Part shown: positions 57,142 through 64,000 of the stretch, one piece after another
How positions within the stretch are numbered: the stretch's first letter is position 1
Layout: every line of letters starts with the position of its first letter
Origin: Streptomyces noursei ATCC 11455
GTDB lineage: Bacteria; Actinomycetota; Actinomycetes; Streptomycetales; Streptomycetaceae
Assembly (NCBI RefSeq): GCF_001704275.1
Contig: NZ_CP011533.1
Location: forward strand, 3,286,001-3,350,000
Direction: 5' to 3'
DNA: 64,000 nucleotides
Notes under the pieces: model-generated
The model's database searches: none
Told to the model about the DNA's origin: nothing
What the model saw: the letters and a program-made list of their open reading frames with translations, nothing else
Translations under genes and position numbers: made by a program

Positions 57142-59235
57142 GTGACCCGCAGCGTGTACGTGACCGGTATCGACCGCGGCGACGGACGCCAGGTCGTCGA
57201 GCTGGGAGTCATGGAGCTCCTGACCCGCCACGTCGACCGGGTGGGAGTGTTCCGCCCGCTGGTCCACGAAGGCCCCGACCGCCTGTACGAGCTGCTGCGG
57301 GCCCGCTACCGCCTCGCCCAGCCCGCCGACTCCGTCTACGGCATCAGCTACGAGGAGGCCGCCGCCCTCCAGGCCGAGCGCGGCACCGACGAGCTGGTCT
57401 CCCGGCTCGTGGACCGCTTCCACCAGGTGGCCCGGGAGTACGAGTACGTCCTCGTGCTGGGCTCGGACTACGCCGGCACCAGCCTGCCGGACGAGCTGGC
57501 GCTCAACGCCCGGCTGGCCAACGAGTTCGGTGCCGCGGTGATACCCGTCGTCGGCGGCCAGGGCCAGGAGGCCGAGTCGGTGCGCGCCGAGGCCCGCAAC
57601 GCCTACCGCGCCTACACCACGCTGGGCTGCGACGTCGTCGCGCTGGTCGTCAACCGCGTCGCGCCCGAGCAGCGCACCGCGATCGTCGAGCGGCTCGCCG
57701 CCCGACTGCCGGTGCCCTGCTACGCGCTCCCCGAGGACGGCTCGCTCTCCGCACCGACCGTAGGCCAGATCGTGCAGGCGCTGGGCGCCGAGATCCTGCT
57801 CGGCGACGACTCCGGGCTCGCCCGGGACGCCCGGGACTTCGTCTTCGGCGGCGCGATGCTGCCGACCTTCCTCCAGGCGCTCACCCCCGGCTGCCTCGTG
57901 GTGACGCCCGGGGACCGCGCGGATCTGGTCATCGGCTCGCTCGCCGCGCACAGCGCCGGCGCCCCGTCGATCGCCGGCGTGCTCCTCACCCTGCACGAGC
58001 GCCCCGGCCCGGACATCATGGCGCTGGCCGCCCGCCTGGCGCCCGGCACCCCGGTCGTCTCGGTCCCCGGCGGGTCCTTCCCGACCGCCGCCGAGCTGTT
58101 CGCCATCGAGGGCAAGCTGAACGCCGCCTCGCCGCGCAAGGCGGAGACCGCGCTCGGCCTGTTCGAGCGGCACGTGGACACCGCGGAGCTGACCGACCGG
58201 ATCTCGGTGGCCCGCTCCGGCCGGGTCACGCCGATGATGTTCGAGCACGAGCTGATCGAGCGGTCCCGTGCCGGCCGCCGCCGGGTCGTCCTCCCCGAGG
58301 GCACCGAGGAGCGGGTGCTGCGCGCCGCCGACGTGCTGCTGCGCCGCGACGTGTGCGACCTGACGCTGCTGGGCGAGGAGGAGGCGATCCGCAAGCGCGC
58401 CGCCGACCTGGCCATCGACCTGGCGGACGCCCGGATCATCGACCCGCAGACCTCCGCGCTGCGCGAGCGGTTCGCCGAGCTGTACGCCACGCTCCGCTCC
58501 CACAAGGGCGTCAGCTACGAGCTGGCCTACGACGTGGTCGCGGACGTCTCCTACTTCGGCACCCTGATGGTGCAGGAGGGCCTGGCCGACGGCATGGTCT
58601 CCGGCGCGGTGCACTCCACCGCCGCCACCATCCGCCCCGCCTTCGAGATCATCAAGACCAAGCCGGGCGCCCAGATCGTCTCGTCGGTCTTCTTCATGTG
58701 CCTGGCCGACCGGGTGCTGGTCTACGGCGACTGCGCGGTCAACCCGGACCCGAACGCCGAGCAGCTGGCCGACATCGCCATCCAGTCCGCCACCACCGCC
58801 GCGCGGTTCGGCGTCGAGCCGCGGATCGCGATGCTGTCGTACTCCACCGGCACCTCCGGCTCCGGCGCCGACGTGGACAAGGTGCGCAAGGCCACCGAGC
58901 TGGTCCGCGAGCGGCGCCCGGACCTGCTGGTCGAGGGCCCGATCCAGTACGACGCGGCGGTGGACGCGGCGGTCGCGCGGACCAAGCTCCCGGACTCCGA
59001 GGTGGCCGGCAAGGCCACCGTGCTGATCTTCCCGGACCTCAACACCGGCAACAACACCTACAAGGCCGTCCAGCGCTCCGCCGGCGCGGTCGCGGTCGGC
59101 CCGGTCCTGCAGGGCCTGCGCAAGCCGGTCAACGACCTCTCCCGCGGTGCCCTCGTCCAGGACATCGTCAACACCGTCGCCATCACCGCGATCCAGGCCC
59201 AGGGCGCCGAGCCCGGCGCCGGCCACACCGCCTGA
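57142..59235 (+). CDS. pta: Phosphate acetyltransferase (long, DRTGG-containing)
   Basis: The 697-residue enzyme interconverts acetyl-CoA and acetyl phosphate. An N-terminal BioD/CobQ-like P-loop-related domain (YVTGIDRGDGRQVVELGVME, about 4-23) is followed by a DRTGG-type domain (about 200-330) and the C-terminal PTA catalytic domain from about 370 (RRRVVLPEGTEERVLRAAD ... DGMVSGAVHSTAAT ... LSYSTGTSGSG ... FPDLNTGNNTYKAVQR). This is the long, regulated Pta form. The GTG at 57142 has GGAG seven bases upstream. ackA follows after 30 nt. Confidence 0.97.
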   Translation: MTRSVYVTGIDRGDGRQVVELGVMELLTRHVDRVGVFRPLVHEGPDRLYELLRARYRLAQPADSVYGISYEEAAALQAERGTDELVSRLVDRFHQVAREYEYVLVLGSDYAGTSLPDELALNARLANEFGAAVIPVVGGQGQEAESVRAEARNAYRAYTTLGCDVVALVVNRVAPEQRTAIVERLAARLPVPCYALPEDGSLSAPTVGQIVQALGAEILLGDDSGLARDARDFVFGGAMLPTFLQALTPGCLVVTPGDRADLVIGSLAAHSAGAPSIAGVLLTLHERPGPDIMALAARLAPGTPVVSVPGGSFPTAAELFAIEGKLNAASPRKAETALGLFERHVDTAELTDRISVARSGRVTPMMFEHELIERSRAGRRRVVLPEGTEERVLRAADVLLRRDVCDLTLLGEEEAIRKRAADLAIDLADARIIDPQTSALRERFAELYATLRSHKGVSYELAYDVVADVSYFGTLMVQEGLADGMVSGAVHSTAATIRPAFEIIKTKPGAQIVSSVFFMCLADRVLVYGDCAVNPDPNAEQLADIAIQSATTAARFGVEPRIAMLSYSTGTSGSGADVDKVRKATELVRERRPDLLVEGPIQYDAAVDAAVARTKLPDSEVAGKATVLIFPDLNTGNNTYKAVQRSAGAVAVGPVLQGLRKPVNDLSRGALVQDIVNTVAITAIQAQGAEPGAGHTA

Positions 59236-59265
59236 CCTCCTCCCCCCCCACCGGAAAGCCCCTTC

Positions 59266-60501
59266 ATGACTGCCAAAGCCACCCGCGTCCTCGTCCTCAA
59301 CTCCGGCTCCTCGTCGCTGAAGTACCAGCTGCTCGACATGGGCGACGCCCGGTCGGAGCGCGGCTCCGGCGCGGCCCGGCTCGCCGTCGGCCTGGTCGAG
59401 CGGATCGGTGAGGCGACCTCGCGCCTGGCCCACACCCCGCTGGCCGCCGGCGGCGCCACCCGCGAGACCACCGGCCCGATAGCCGACCACCAGGCCGCAC
59501 TGAAGGCGGTCGCGGACGAACTGGCCGCCGACGGCCTCGGCCTGGACTCCCCGGAGCTGGCCGCGATCGGGCACCGGGTGGTGCACGGCGGGCTGAAGTT
59601 CACCGCACCGACCGTCATCGACGAGGCGGTGCTCAAGGAGATCGAGCGGCTGGTGCCGGTGGCCCCGCTGCACAACCCGGCCAACATCACCGGGATCCGC
59701 ACCGCCCAGGCGCTGCGCCCCGACCTCCCGCAGGTCGCGGTCTTCGACACCGCCTTCCACACCACGATGCCGGAGCACGCGGCCCGCTACGCCATCGACG
59801 TGGCGACCGCCGACGCGCACCGCATCCGCCGCTACGGCTTCCACGGCACCTCGCACGCCTACGTCTCCCGCCGCACCGCGGAGCTGCTCGGCAAGGCGCC
59901 GGAGGACATCAACGTGATCGTGCTGCACCTGGGCAACGGCGCCTCCGCGTCCGCGGTCCGGGGCGGCCGGTGCGTGGACACCTCCATGGGCCTGACCCCG
60001 CTGGAGGGCCTGGTCATGGGCACCCGCTCCGGTGACATCGACCCGGCGGTGACCTTCCACCTCAAGCGGGTGGCCGGGATGTCCGCGGACGAGATCGACG
60101 AGCTGCTCAACAAGAAGAGCGGCCTGCTCGGGCTGTGCGGCGACAACGACATGCGGGAGATCCGCCGCCGGATCGACAGCGGCGACGAGCGCGCCGCGCT
60201 CGCCTTCGACATCTACATCCACCGGCTGAAGAAGTACATCGGCGCCTACACCGCGGTGCTCGGCAAGGTCGACGCGGTGGCCTTCACCGCGGGCGTCGGC
60301 GAGAACGCCGCCCCGGTCCGGGCCGCCGCCGTCGCGGGCCTGGAGGAGCTGGGCATGGCGGTGGACGCCGCGCTCAACGCCGTACGGTCCGACGAGCCGC
60401 GGCTGATCTCGCCCGACTACGCCCGGGTCGCGGTCGCCGTGGTCCCCACCGACGAGGAACTGGAGATCGCCCAGCAGACATACGCCCTGGTCACCGCCTA
60501 G
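59266..60501 (+). CDS. ackA: Acetate kinase
   Basis: The 411-residue ASKHA-fold kinase converts acetyl phosphate and ADP to acetate and ATP. Motifs: VLNSGSSSLKYQLL (8-21), HRVVHGGLKF, PLHNPANITGI, FDTAFHTTMPEHAARYAI, YGFHGTSHAYVS, HLGNGASASAV and FTAGVGENAAPVR. All catalytic regions look intact. The ATG at 59266 has GGAAAG upstream. It is cotranscribed with pta (30-nt gap) and ends before the separately controlled pyk. Confidence 0.97.
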   Translation: MTAKATRVLVLNSGSSSLKYQLLDMGDARSERGSGAARLAVGLVERIGEATSRLAHTPLAAGGATRETTGPIADHQAALKAVADELAADGLGLDSPELAAIGHRVVHGGLKFTAPTVIDEAVLKEIERLVPVAPLHNPANITGIRTAQALRPDLPQVAVFDTAFHTTMPEHAARYAIDVATADAHRIRRYGFHGTSHAYVSRRTAELLGKAPEDINVIVLHLGNGASASAVRGGRCVDTSMGLTPLEGLVMGTRSGDIDPAVTFHLKRVAGMSADEIDELLNKKSGLLGLCGDNDMREIRRRIDSGDERAALAFDIYIHRLKKYIGAYTAVLGKVDAVAFTAGVGENAAPVRAAAVAGLEELGMAVDAALNAVRSDEPRLISPDYARVAVAVVPTDEELEIAQQTYALVTA

Positions 60502-60585
60502 TCCGGCGCTGGCCCGCGGATCCCCCAGCGGGACCCGCTCGCTCCGCTCGCATCGCCTCGCGTCGGCTAAAGGGCCTTTGAAGCA

Positions 60586-60622
60586 GAGCGAAATATTCCG
60601 CTCCGAAACAAACCGATAGGAT
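60586..60622 (+). promoter_or_regulatory. pyk promoter: near-palindrome and TAGGAT box
   Basis: GAGCGAAATATTCCGCTC (60586-60603) is an 18-bp palindrome with one mismatched pair, a candidate operator. TAGGAT (60617-60622) matches the Streptomyces -10 consensus and lies 6 nt before the pyk ATG, so transcription could begin at the start codon; the same bases AGGA could instead be the ribosome-binding site of an upstream-started mRNA. Confidence 0.5.
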
Positions 60623-60628
60623 CGAGAC

Positions 60629-62056
60629 ATGCGCCGTTCCAAAATCGTCTGCACCCTGGGCCCCGCCGTCGACTCCTACGAGAAGCTGAAGACGCTGATC
60701 GAGGCCGGTATGAACGTGGCCCGCTTCAACATGAGCCACGGGACCCACTCGGAGCACGAGGAGCGGTACCACCGCCTCCGCAAGGCCGCCGAGGAGACCG
60801 GCCGCGCCGTGGGCGTGCTGGCCGACCTCCAGGGCCCCAAGATCCGCCTGGAGACCTTCGCCGACGGCCCGGTCGAGCTGGTGCGCGGCGACGAGTTCGT
60901 CATCACCACCGAGGACGTGCCCGGCGACAAGCACATCTGCGGCACCACCTACAAGGGCCTGCCCGGCGACGTCTCCAAGGGCGACCCGGTCCTGATCAAC
61001 GACGGCAACGTCGCCCTCCAGGTCGTCGAGATCGACGGCCCGCGGGTGCGCACCATCGTCATCGAGGGCGGGGTCATCTCCGACCACAAGGGCATCAACC
61101 TGCCCGGCGCCGCGGTCAATGTCCCGGCGCTGTCCGAGAAGGACATCGAGGACCTGAAGTTCGCCCTGCACATGGGCTGCGACATGGTCGCGCTGTCCTT
61201 CGTGCGGGACGCCAAGGACGTCCAGGACGTGCACCGCGTCATGGACGAGGTGGGCCGCCGGGTCCCGGTCATCGCCAAGGTCGAGAAGCCGCAGGCGGTC
61301 GCCAACATGCAGGAGGTCGTGATGGCCTTCGACGCGGTGATGGTGGCCCGTGGCGACCTGGCGGTGGAGTACCCGCTGGAGAAGGTCCCGATGGTGCAGA
61401 AGCGGCTGGTCGAGATGTGCCGCCGGAACGCCAAGCCGGTGATCGTCGCGACCCAGATGATGGAGTCGATGATCACCAACTCCCGGCCCACCCGCGCCGA
61501 GGCGTCCGACGTCGCCAACGCCATCCTCGACGGCGCGGACGCGGTGATGCTCTCCGCGGAGTCCTCGGTCGGCCAGTACCCGATCGAGACCGTCAAGACG
61601 ATGTCGAAGATCGTCGAGGCGGCCGAGGAGGAGCTGCTGTCCAAGGGCCTCCAGCCGCTGGTGCCCGGCAAGAAGCCGCGCACGCAGGGCGGTGCGGTGG
61701 CCCGCGCGGCCTGCGAGATGGCCGACTTCCTGGACGGCAAGGCGCTGGTCGCCTTCACCAAGTCCGGTGACACCGCCCGCCGGCTGTCCCGTTATCGCGC
61801 CGCCCAGCCGATCCTGGCCTTCACCACCGACCTCGCCACCCGCAACCAGCTCACCCTGAGCTGGGGCGTGGACAGCTTCGTCGTCCCGCACGTCGACAAC
61901 ACCGACGCGATGGTCGACCTGGTGGACGCCGAGCTGCTCAAGCTCAAGCGCTACAGCGAGGGCGACACCATGATCATCACCGCCGGTTCGCCCCCCGGCG
62001 TCCCCGGCACCACCAACATGGTCCGGGTGCACCACCTCGGCGGCGAGCGCGCCTGA
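60629..62056 (+). CDS. pyk: Pyruvate kinase
   Basis: The 475-residue enzyme transfers phosphate from phosphoenolpyruvate to ADP. Motifs: KIVCTLGPAVDSYEKL at the N-terminus, VARFNMSHGTHSEH, LADLQGPKIRLE, IAKVEKPQAV (catalytic Lys), VMVARGDLAVEYP and TQMMESMITNSRPTRAEASDVANA; a C-terminal regulatory domain from about 345 is complete. The ATG at 60629 begins the expected N-terminus. It has its own promoter region after ackA and ends at a very strong hairpin shared with the convergent gene. Confidence 0.97.
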   Translation: MRRSKIVCTLGPAVDSYEKLKTLIEAGMNVARFNMSHGTHSEHEERYHRLRKAAEETGRAVGVLADLQGPKIRLETFADGPVELVRGDEFVITTEDVPGDKHICGTTYKGLPGDVSKGDPVLINDGNVALQVVEIDGPRVRTIVIEGGVISDHKGINLPGAAVNVPALSEKDIEDLKFALHMGCDMVALSFVRDAKDVQDVHRVMDEVGRRVPVIAKVEKPQAVANMQEVVMAFDAVMVARGDLAVEYPLEKVPMVQKRLVEMCRRNAKPVIVATQMMESMITNSRPTRAEASDVANAILDGADAVMLSAESSVGQYPIETVKTMSKIVEAAEEELLSKGLQPLVPGKKPRTQGGAVARAACEMADFLDGKALVAFTKSGDTARRLSRYRAAQPILAFTTDLATRNQLTLSWGVDSFVVPHVDNTDAMVDLVDAELLKLKRYSEGDTMIITAGSPPGVPGTTNMVRVHHLGGERA

Positions 62057-62071
62057 CGCGCCGTCCCCGGA

Positions 62072-62131
62072 CGCACGAACGGCGGTGGGCCGCCCCCTGG
62101 TTCAAGGGGGCGGCCCACCGCCGTTCGTGCG
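62072..62131. terminator. 26-bp perfect hairpin, bidirectional terminator
   Basis: A 26-nt arm (62072-62097, starting CGCACGAACGGCGG) pairs without mismatch with 62106-62131 over loop TGGTTCAA. It lies between the convergent stops of pyk and the low-complexity protein gene. Confidence 0.92.
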
Positions 62132-62168
62132 GCTCCCGGAAAGGTCGTACCGGATCCGGCCGGGCCGG

Positions 62169-63464
62169 TCAGTCCTCGATGGACACCCGCATGCCCGGGA
62201 CGTGGAGGTTGCCTCCGAACTGGCCCGCCTGGTCCAGCTTCACCTTGCTGAAGTAGGCGAACGGGACGTTGAGCGGCGGCGGGTGCTCCGGGTCGAAGAC
62301 GATCGGGATCAGCCCGAAGAGGTTGCCCTGCAGCCGCTCGGTGTACAGCGTCACCTTGCCGCCGCGGATGGTGGACGTGGAACCCGGGGTCGACCGCACG
62401 TGGTAGTGCTTGCCGGACGCCGGGTCGTCGACGATCTGGTGCAGATCGCCGATGTCGATGCTGTCCGCGGTGAACTTCAGGGCCTGCTTGGTGTGGCCGT
62501 CCTGGGTCATGACGTTGACCACCCCCGCGTAGTCCAGGCCGCGCAGGGTCAGCCCGCTGGACTCCAGGTGCCAGGGCAGGTTCGGCAGGGTGTCGGGCGT
62601 CTGCTCGTCCGTGCCCTTCTGCTTGTTCTCGACGACGCAGGGGAACGCCGGCTTGCCGCTGGAGTCCTTGCCGTCGAGCCCACCGCCGGGCAGGGCGTTG
62701 TCGACCGTGCCGACGGCGCCGTGCACGGTGTCGTTGACCGCCTTCGAGGGGTTCTTCAGCGCGTCGCCCACCGGCTTGGTGACCTCGTCCAGGCCGGGAC
62801 CGGAGTCCGACGACGAGCCCCCGGCCGACGGGGTCGGCGACGGCGACTTCGTGGCGGACGCGGACGGCGAGGGGCTCGGCGAGGCGGACGGCTCCGCGGT
62901 CTTCTTGTGCACGCCGAAGAGGTCGCCGAGCGCGTCGCCGATCCCGCCCAGCAGCCCGCCGTCGTCCTTCTTCTCCGGGGAGGCGGAGGGCGACGGGGTC
63001 GCGGAGGCGGACGGCGCGACCGGCTTGGTGCTCCCCGCGTCCTCGCCGGCCGACGGCGACGGCGAGGCGCTGGGCTTCGCGGACGGCGTGCCGTCCTTGG
63101 CGGTGTCCCCGGCGGTGTCCTTGCCGCCGCCCTTCGCCGCGTCCTTGGTGTCCTTGGCGCCGTCCTTGGCCTTGGCGTCCTTACCGGACGTGTCCGGGGC
63201 GGTGACGCAGGGGCCGTTCCTGAAGGGGCTCTCCGGCGGCGCCGGCTTGGCTATCGCCATCTGGGGCGTCAGCCCCATGCCCATGAGGACGGCGGACGGC
63301 ATCGCCGCGATGGCGATCGCCTTGCCCGCGGGCACATGCAGGCGGCTCAGCAGCGGCTTTCGGGGCGCCGCGTGCTTCGGCCCGCCCCCCACGCCTGGAC
63401 GACGCGGGGGGACTCCCCTCGCCCCGGCGGCTGCGCCCTCCTCGTGCAGCTCGTCACCCGGCAC
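62169..63464 (-). CDS. Low-complexity exported protein of DUF6114 cluster, unknown
   Basis: The 431-residue protein has an N-terminal Arg/Pro-rich part, one hydrophobic segment (about 48-70, KAIAIAAMPSAVLMGMGLT), a long Lys/Asp/Ser/Pro/Ala-rich region with SPSPSAS-type repeats (about 90-230), and a compact C-terminal domain from about 275 (GLTLRGLDYAGVVNVMTQDG, ALKFTADSIDIGDLHQIVDD, YTERLQGNLFGLIPIVFDPE). I do not recognise a named family; the layout suggests a membrane-anchored protein whose disordered stalk spans the wall. The GTG at 63464 follows GGGAGG and overlaps the upstream gene by 11 nt. An ATG at 63485 is an alternative. Confidence 0.7.
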   Translation of the reverse strand: MPGDELHEEGAAAGARGVPPRRPGVGGGPKHAAPRKPLLSRLHVPAGKAIAIAAMPSAVLMGMGLTPQMAIAKPAPPESPFRNGPCVTAPDTSGKDAKAKDGAKDTKDAAKGGGKDTAGDTAKDGTPSAKPSASPSPSAGEDAGSTKPVAPSASATPSPSASPEKKDDGGLLGGIGDALGDLFGVHKKTAEPSASPSPSPSASATKSPSPTPSAGGSSSDSGPGLDEVTKPVGDALKNPSKAVNDTVHGAVGTVDNALPGGGLDGKDSSGKPAFPCVVENKQKGTDEQTPDTLPNLPWHLESSGLTLRGLDYAGVVNVMTQDGHTKQALKFTADSIDIGDLHQIVDDPASGKHYHVRSTPGSTSTIRGGKVTLYTERLQGNLFGLIPIVFDPEHPPPLNVPFAYFSKVKLDQAGQFGGNLHVPGMRVSIED

Positions 63465-64000
63465 GGTGCCTCCCGTTCCTTCCATTGGTCGGGCTCGTTC
63501 CTGACAGGTCGTCCAGTCCGTTGCCCAACCCGGGGCCACCGGCCGCCGGCGCGGGGTTGGTGGCGATCACCGGCCCGACGACGCGGTCCGGTTCGCCGGG
63601 CCCCTCCTCGCTCCGCGCGGGCCCGCCCGGCGCCCAGGAGACGCCCAGCGCGCCGCCGATCAGCCCCATCAGGAAGCCGACCACGAGGCCGCCGAAGTTC
63701 GAGACGACCAGGGAGACCAGGGCCAGCAGGATCGCCGCGACGCCCGCGAAGACCCGCGAGGCCGGCTGGAACCACATGGTCAGGCCGAGCACCACCAGCA
63801 GCACGCCGATGATCAGCGAGCCGGCGCCGGCGGTGGTCGCCATGCGGACGGTGAGCGACCCGATGGTGAGGTTCGCGTAGGGGAGATACATGATCGGGAC
63901 GCCGGCCAGGATGGTCAGCAGTCCGCCCCAGAACGGGCGTTGTCCGCGCCACTCCCGGAACGCCTGCCGCTTCCCGCCTCGGGTCTCGTTCGGCTCAGGT
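63454..64000 (-). CDS. DUF6114-type membrane protein, partial (5' end off window)
   Basis: About 181 codons are inside the window and no start codon occurs before the edge. The visible N-part is basic (RGGKRQAFREWRGQRPFWGG), followed by four hydrophobic spans (LLTILAGVPIMYLP, GSLIIGVLLVVLGLTMWF, VFAGVAAILLALVSLVV, GGLVVGFLMGLIGGALGVSW) and a Gly/Pro-rich cytoplasmic tail. This pattern matches the DUF6114 family of Streptomyces membrane proteins as I recall it. It overlaps the low-complexity gene by 11 nt, implying one operon. Function unknown. Confidence 0.75.
   Translation of the reverse strand, partial: PEPNETRGGKRQAFREWRGQRPFWGGLLTILAGVPIMYLPYANLTIGSLTVRMATTAGAGSLIIGVLLVVLGLTMWFQPASRVFAGVAAILLALVSLVVSNFGGLVVGFLMGLIGGALGVSWAPGGPARSEEGPGEPDRVVGPVIATNPAPAAGGPGLGNGLDDLSGTSPTNGRNGRHRAG

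Noticed and set aside
57019..60654. 1211-codon minus-strand open frame opposite pta and ackA
   Set aside because: Shadow frame; pta and ackA are complete on the plus strand.

Overview
The window is a stretch of actinobacterial chromosome, almost certainly Streptomyces. GC is very high, third codon positions are nearly all G or C, GTG starts are common and intrinsic hairpins mostly lack U-tracts. The gene order (gcvT-gcvH-glyA-sdaA ... glgE-treS-pep2-glgB ... pfkA, pta-ackA-pyk) is one I recall from the core of Streptomyces chromosomes. I see no rRNA, tRNA, CRISPR array, prophage or intact insertion sequence. The one foreign-looking item is a small palindromic MITE-like element next to the glgB stop codon.

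Layout. 1-5.5 kb: the end of a divergent ATPase gene, a tandem glycine riboswitch, gcvT, gcvH, glyA and the iron-sulfur serine dehydratase sdaA; together these make a glycine to serine to pyruvate route. 5.6-9.8 kb: an envelope block with a small Cys-rich protein, two PAP2 phosphatases and a DedA protein on the minus strand. It diverges from a BlaI-type repressor and an M56 metallopeptidase across a promoter carrying two BlaI-like dyads. 9.8-15.9 kb: a two-component system, a glycosyltransferase with an Asp-rich repeat linker, a GH25 lysozyme-like protein, nadE and a small Cys/His protein. 15.9-18 kb: a CcdA/DsbA-type extracytoplasmic thiol cassette. 18.3-22.8 kb: an RsbW-like ATP-binding protein, an enoyl-CoA hydratase and two paralogous L,D-transpeptidase lipoproteins.

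23.1-42.6 kb: glgX, a heterodimeric ABC exporter whose first gene carries a TTA codon, two secreted M4 metalloproteases, and the GlgE set (glgE, treS, pep2, glgB) that interconverts trehalose, maltose 1-phosphate and branched alpha-glucan. 42.8-50 kb: a DctA-type dicarboxylate carrier divergent from a CitA/CitB-type two-component system, then a sugar-type ABC importer (binding protein and two permeases, no ATPase). 50-55.8 kb: a tandem-HTH regulator, a MacB/FtsX-type ABC system and a secreted protein of unknown family. 55.8-62.1 kb: pfkA on the minus strand, then pta, ackA and pyk on the plus strand (glycolysis and acetate overflow). 62.2-64 kb: a low-complexity surface protein and the end of a DUF6114-type membrane protein that runs off the right edge.

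The main themes are central carbon and storage metabolism and cell-envelope maintenance. The most interesting regulatory hypotheses are a BlaI-controlled undecaprenyl-phosphate recycling module, an 11-bp phased operator array between the response regulator and the glycosyltransferase, bldA-type TTA control of the ABC exporter, and the palindromic element at the glgB stop.
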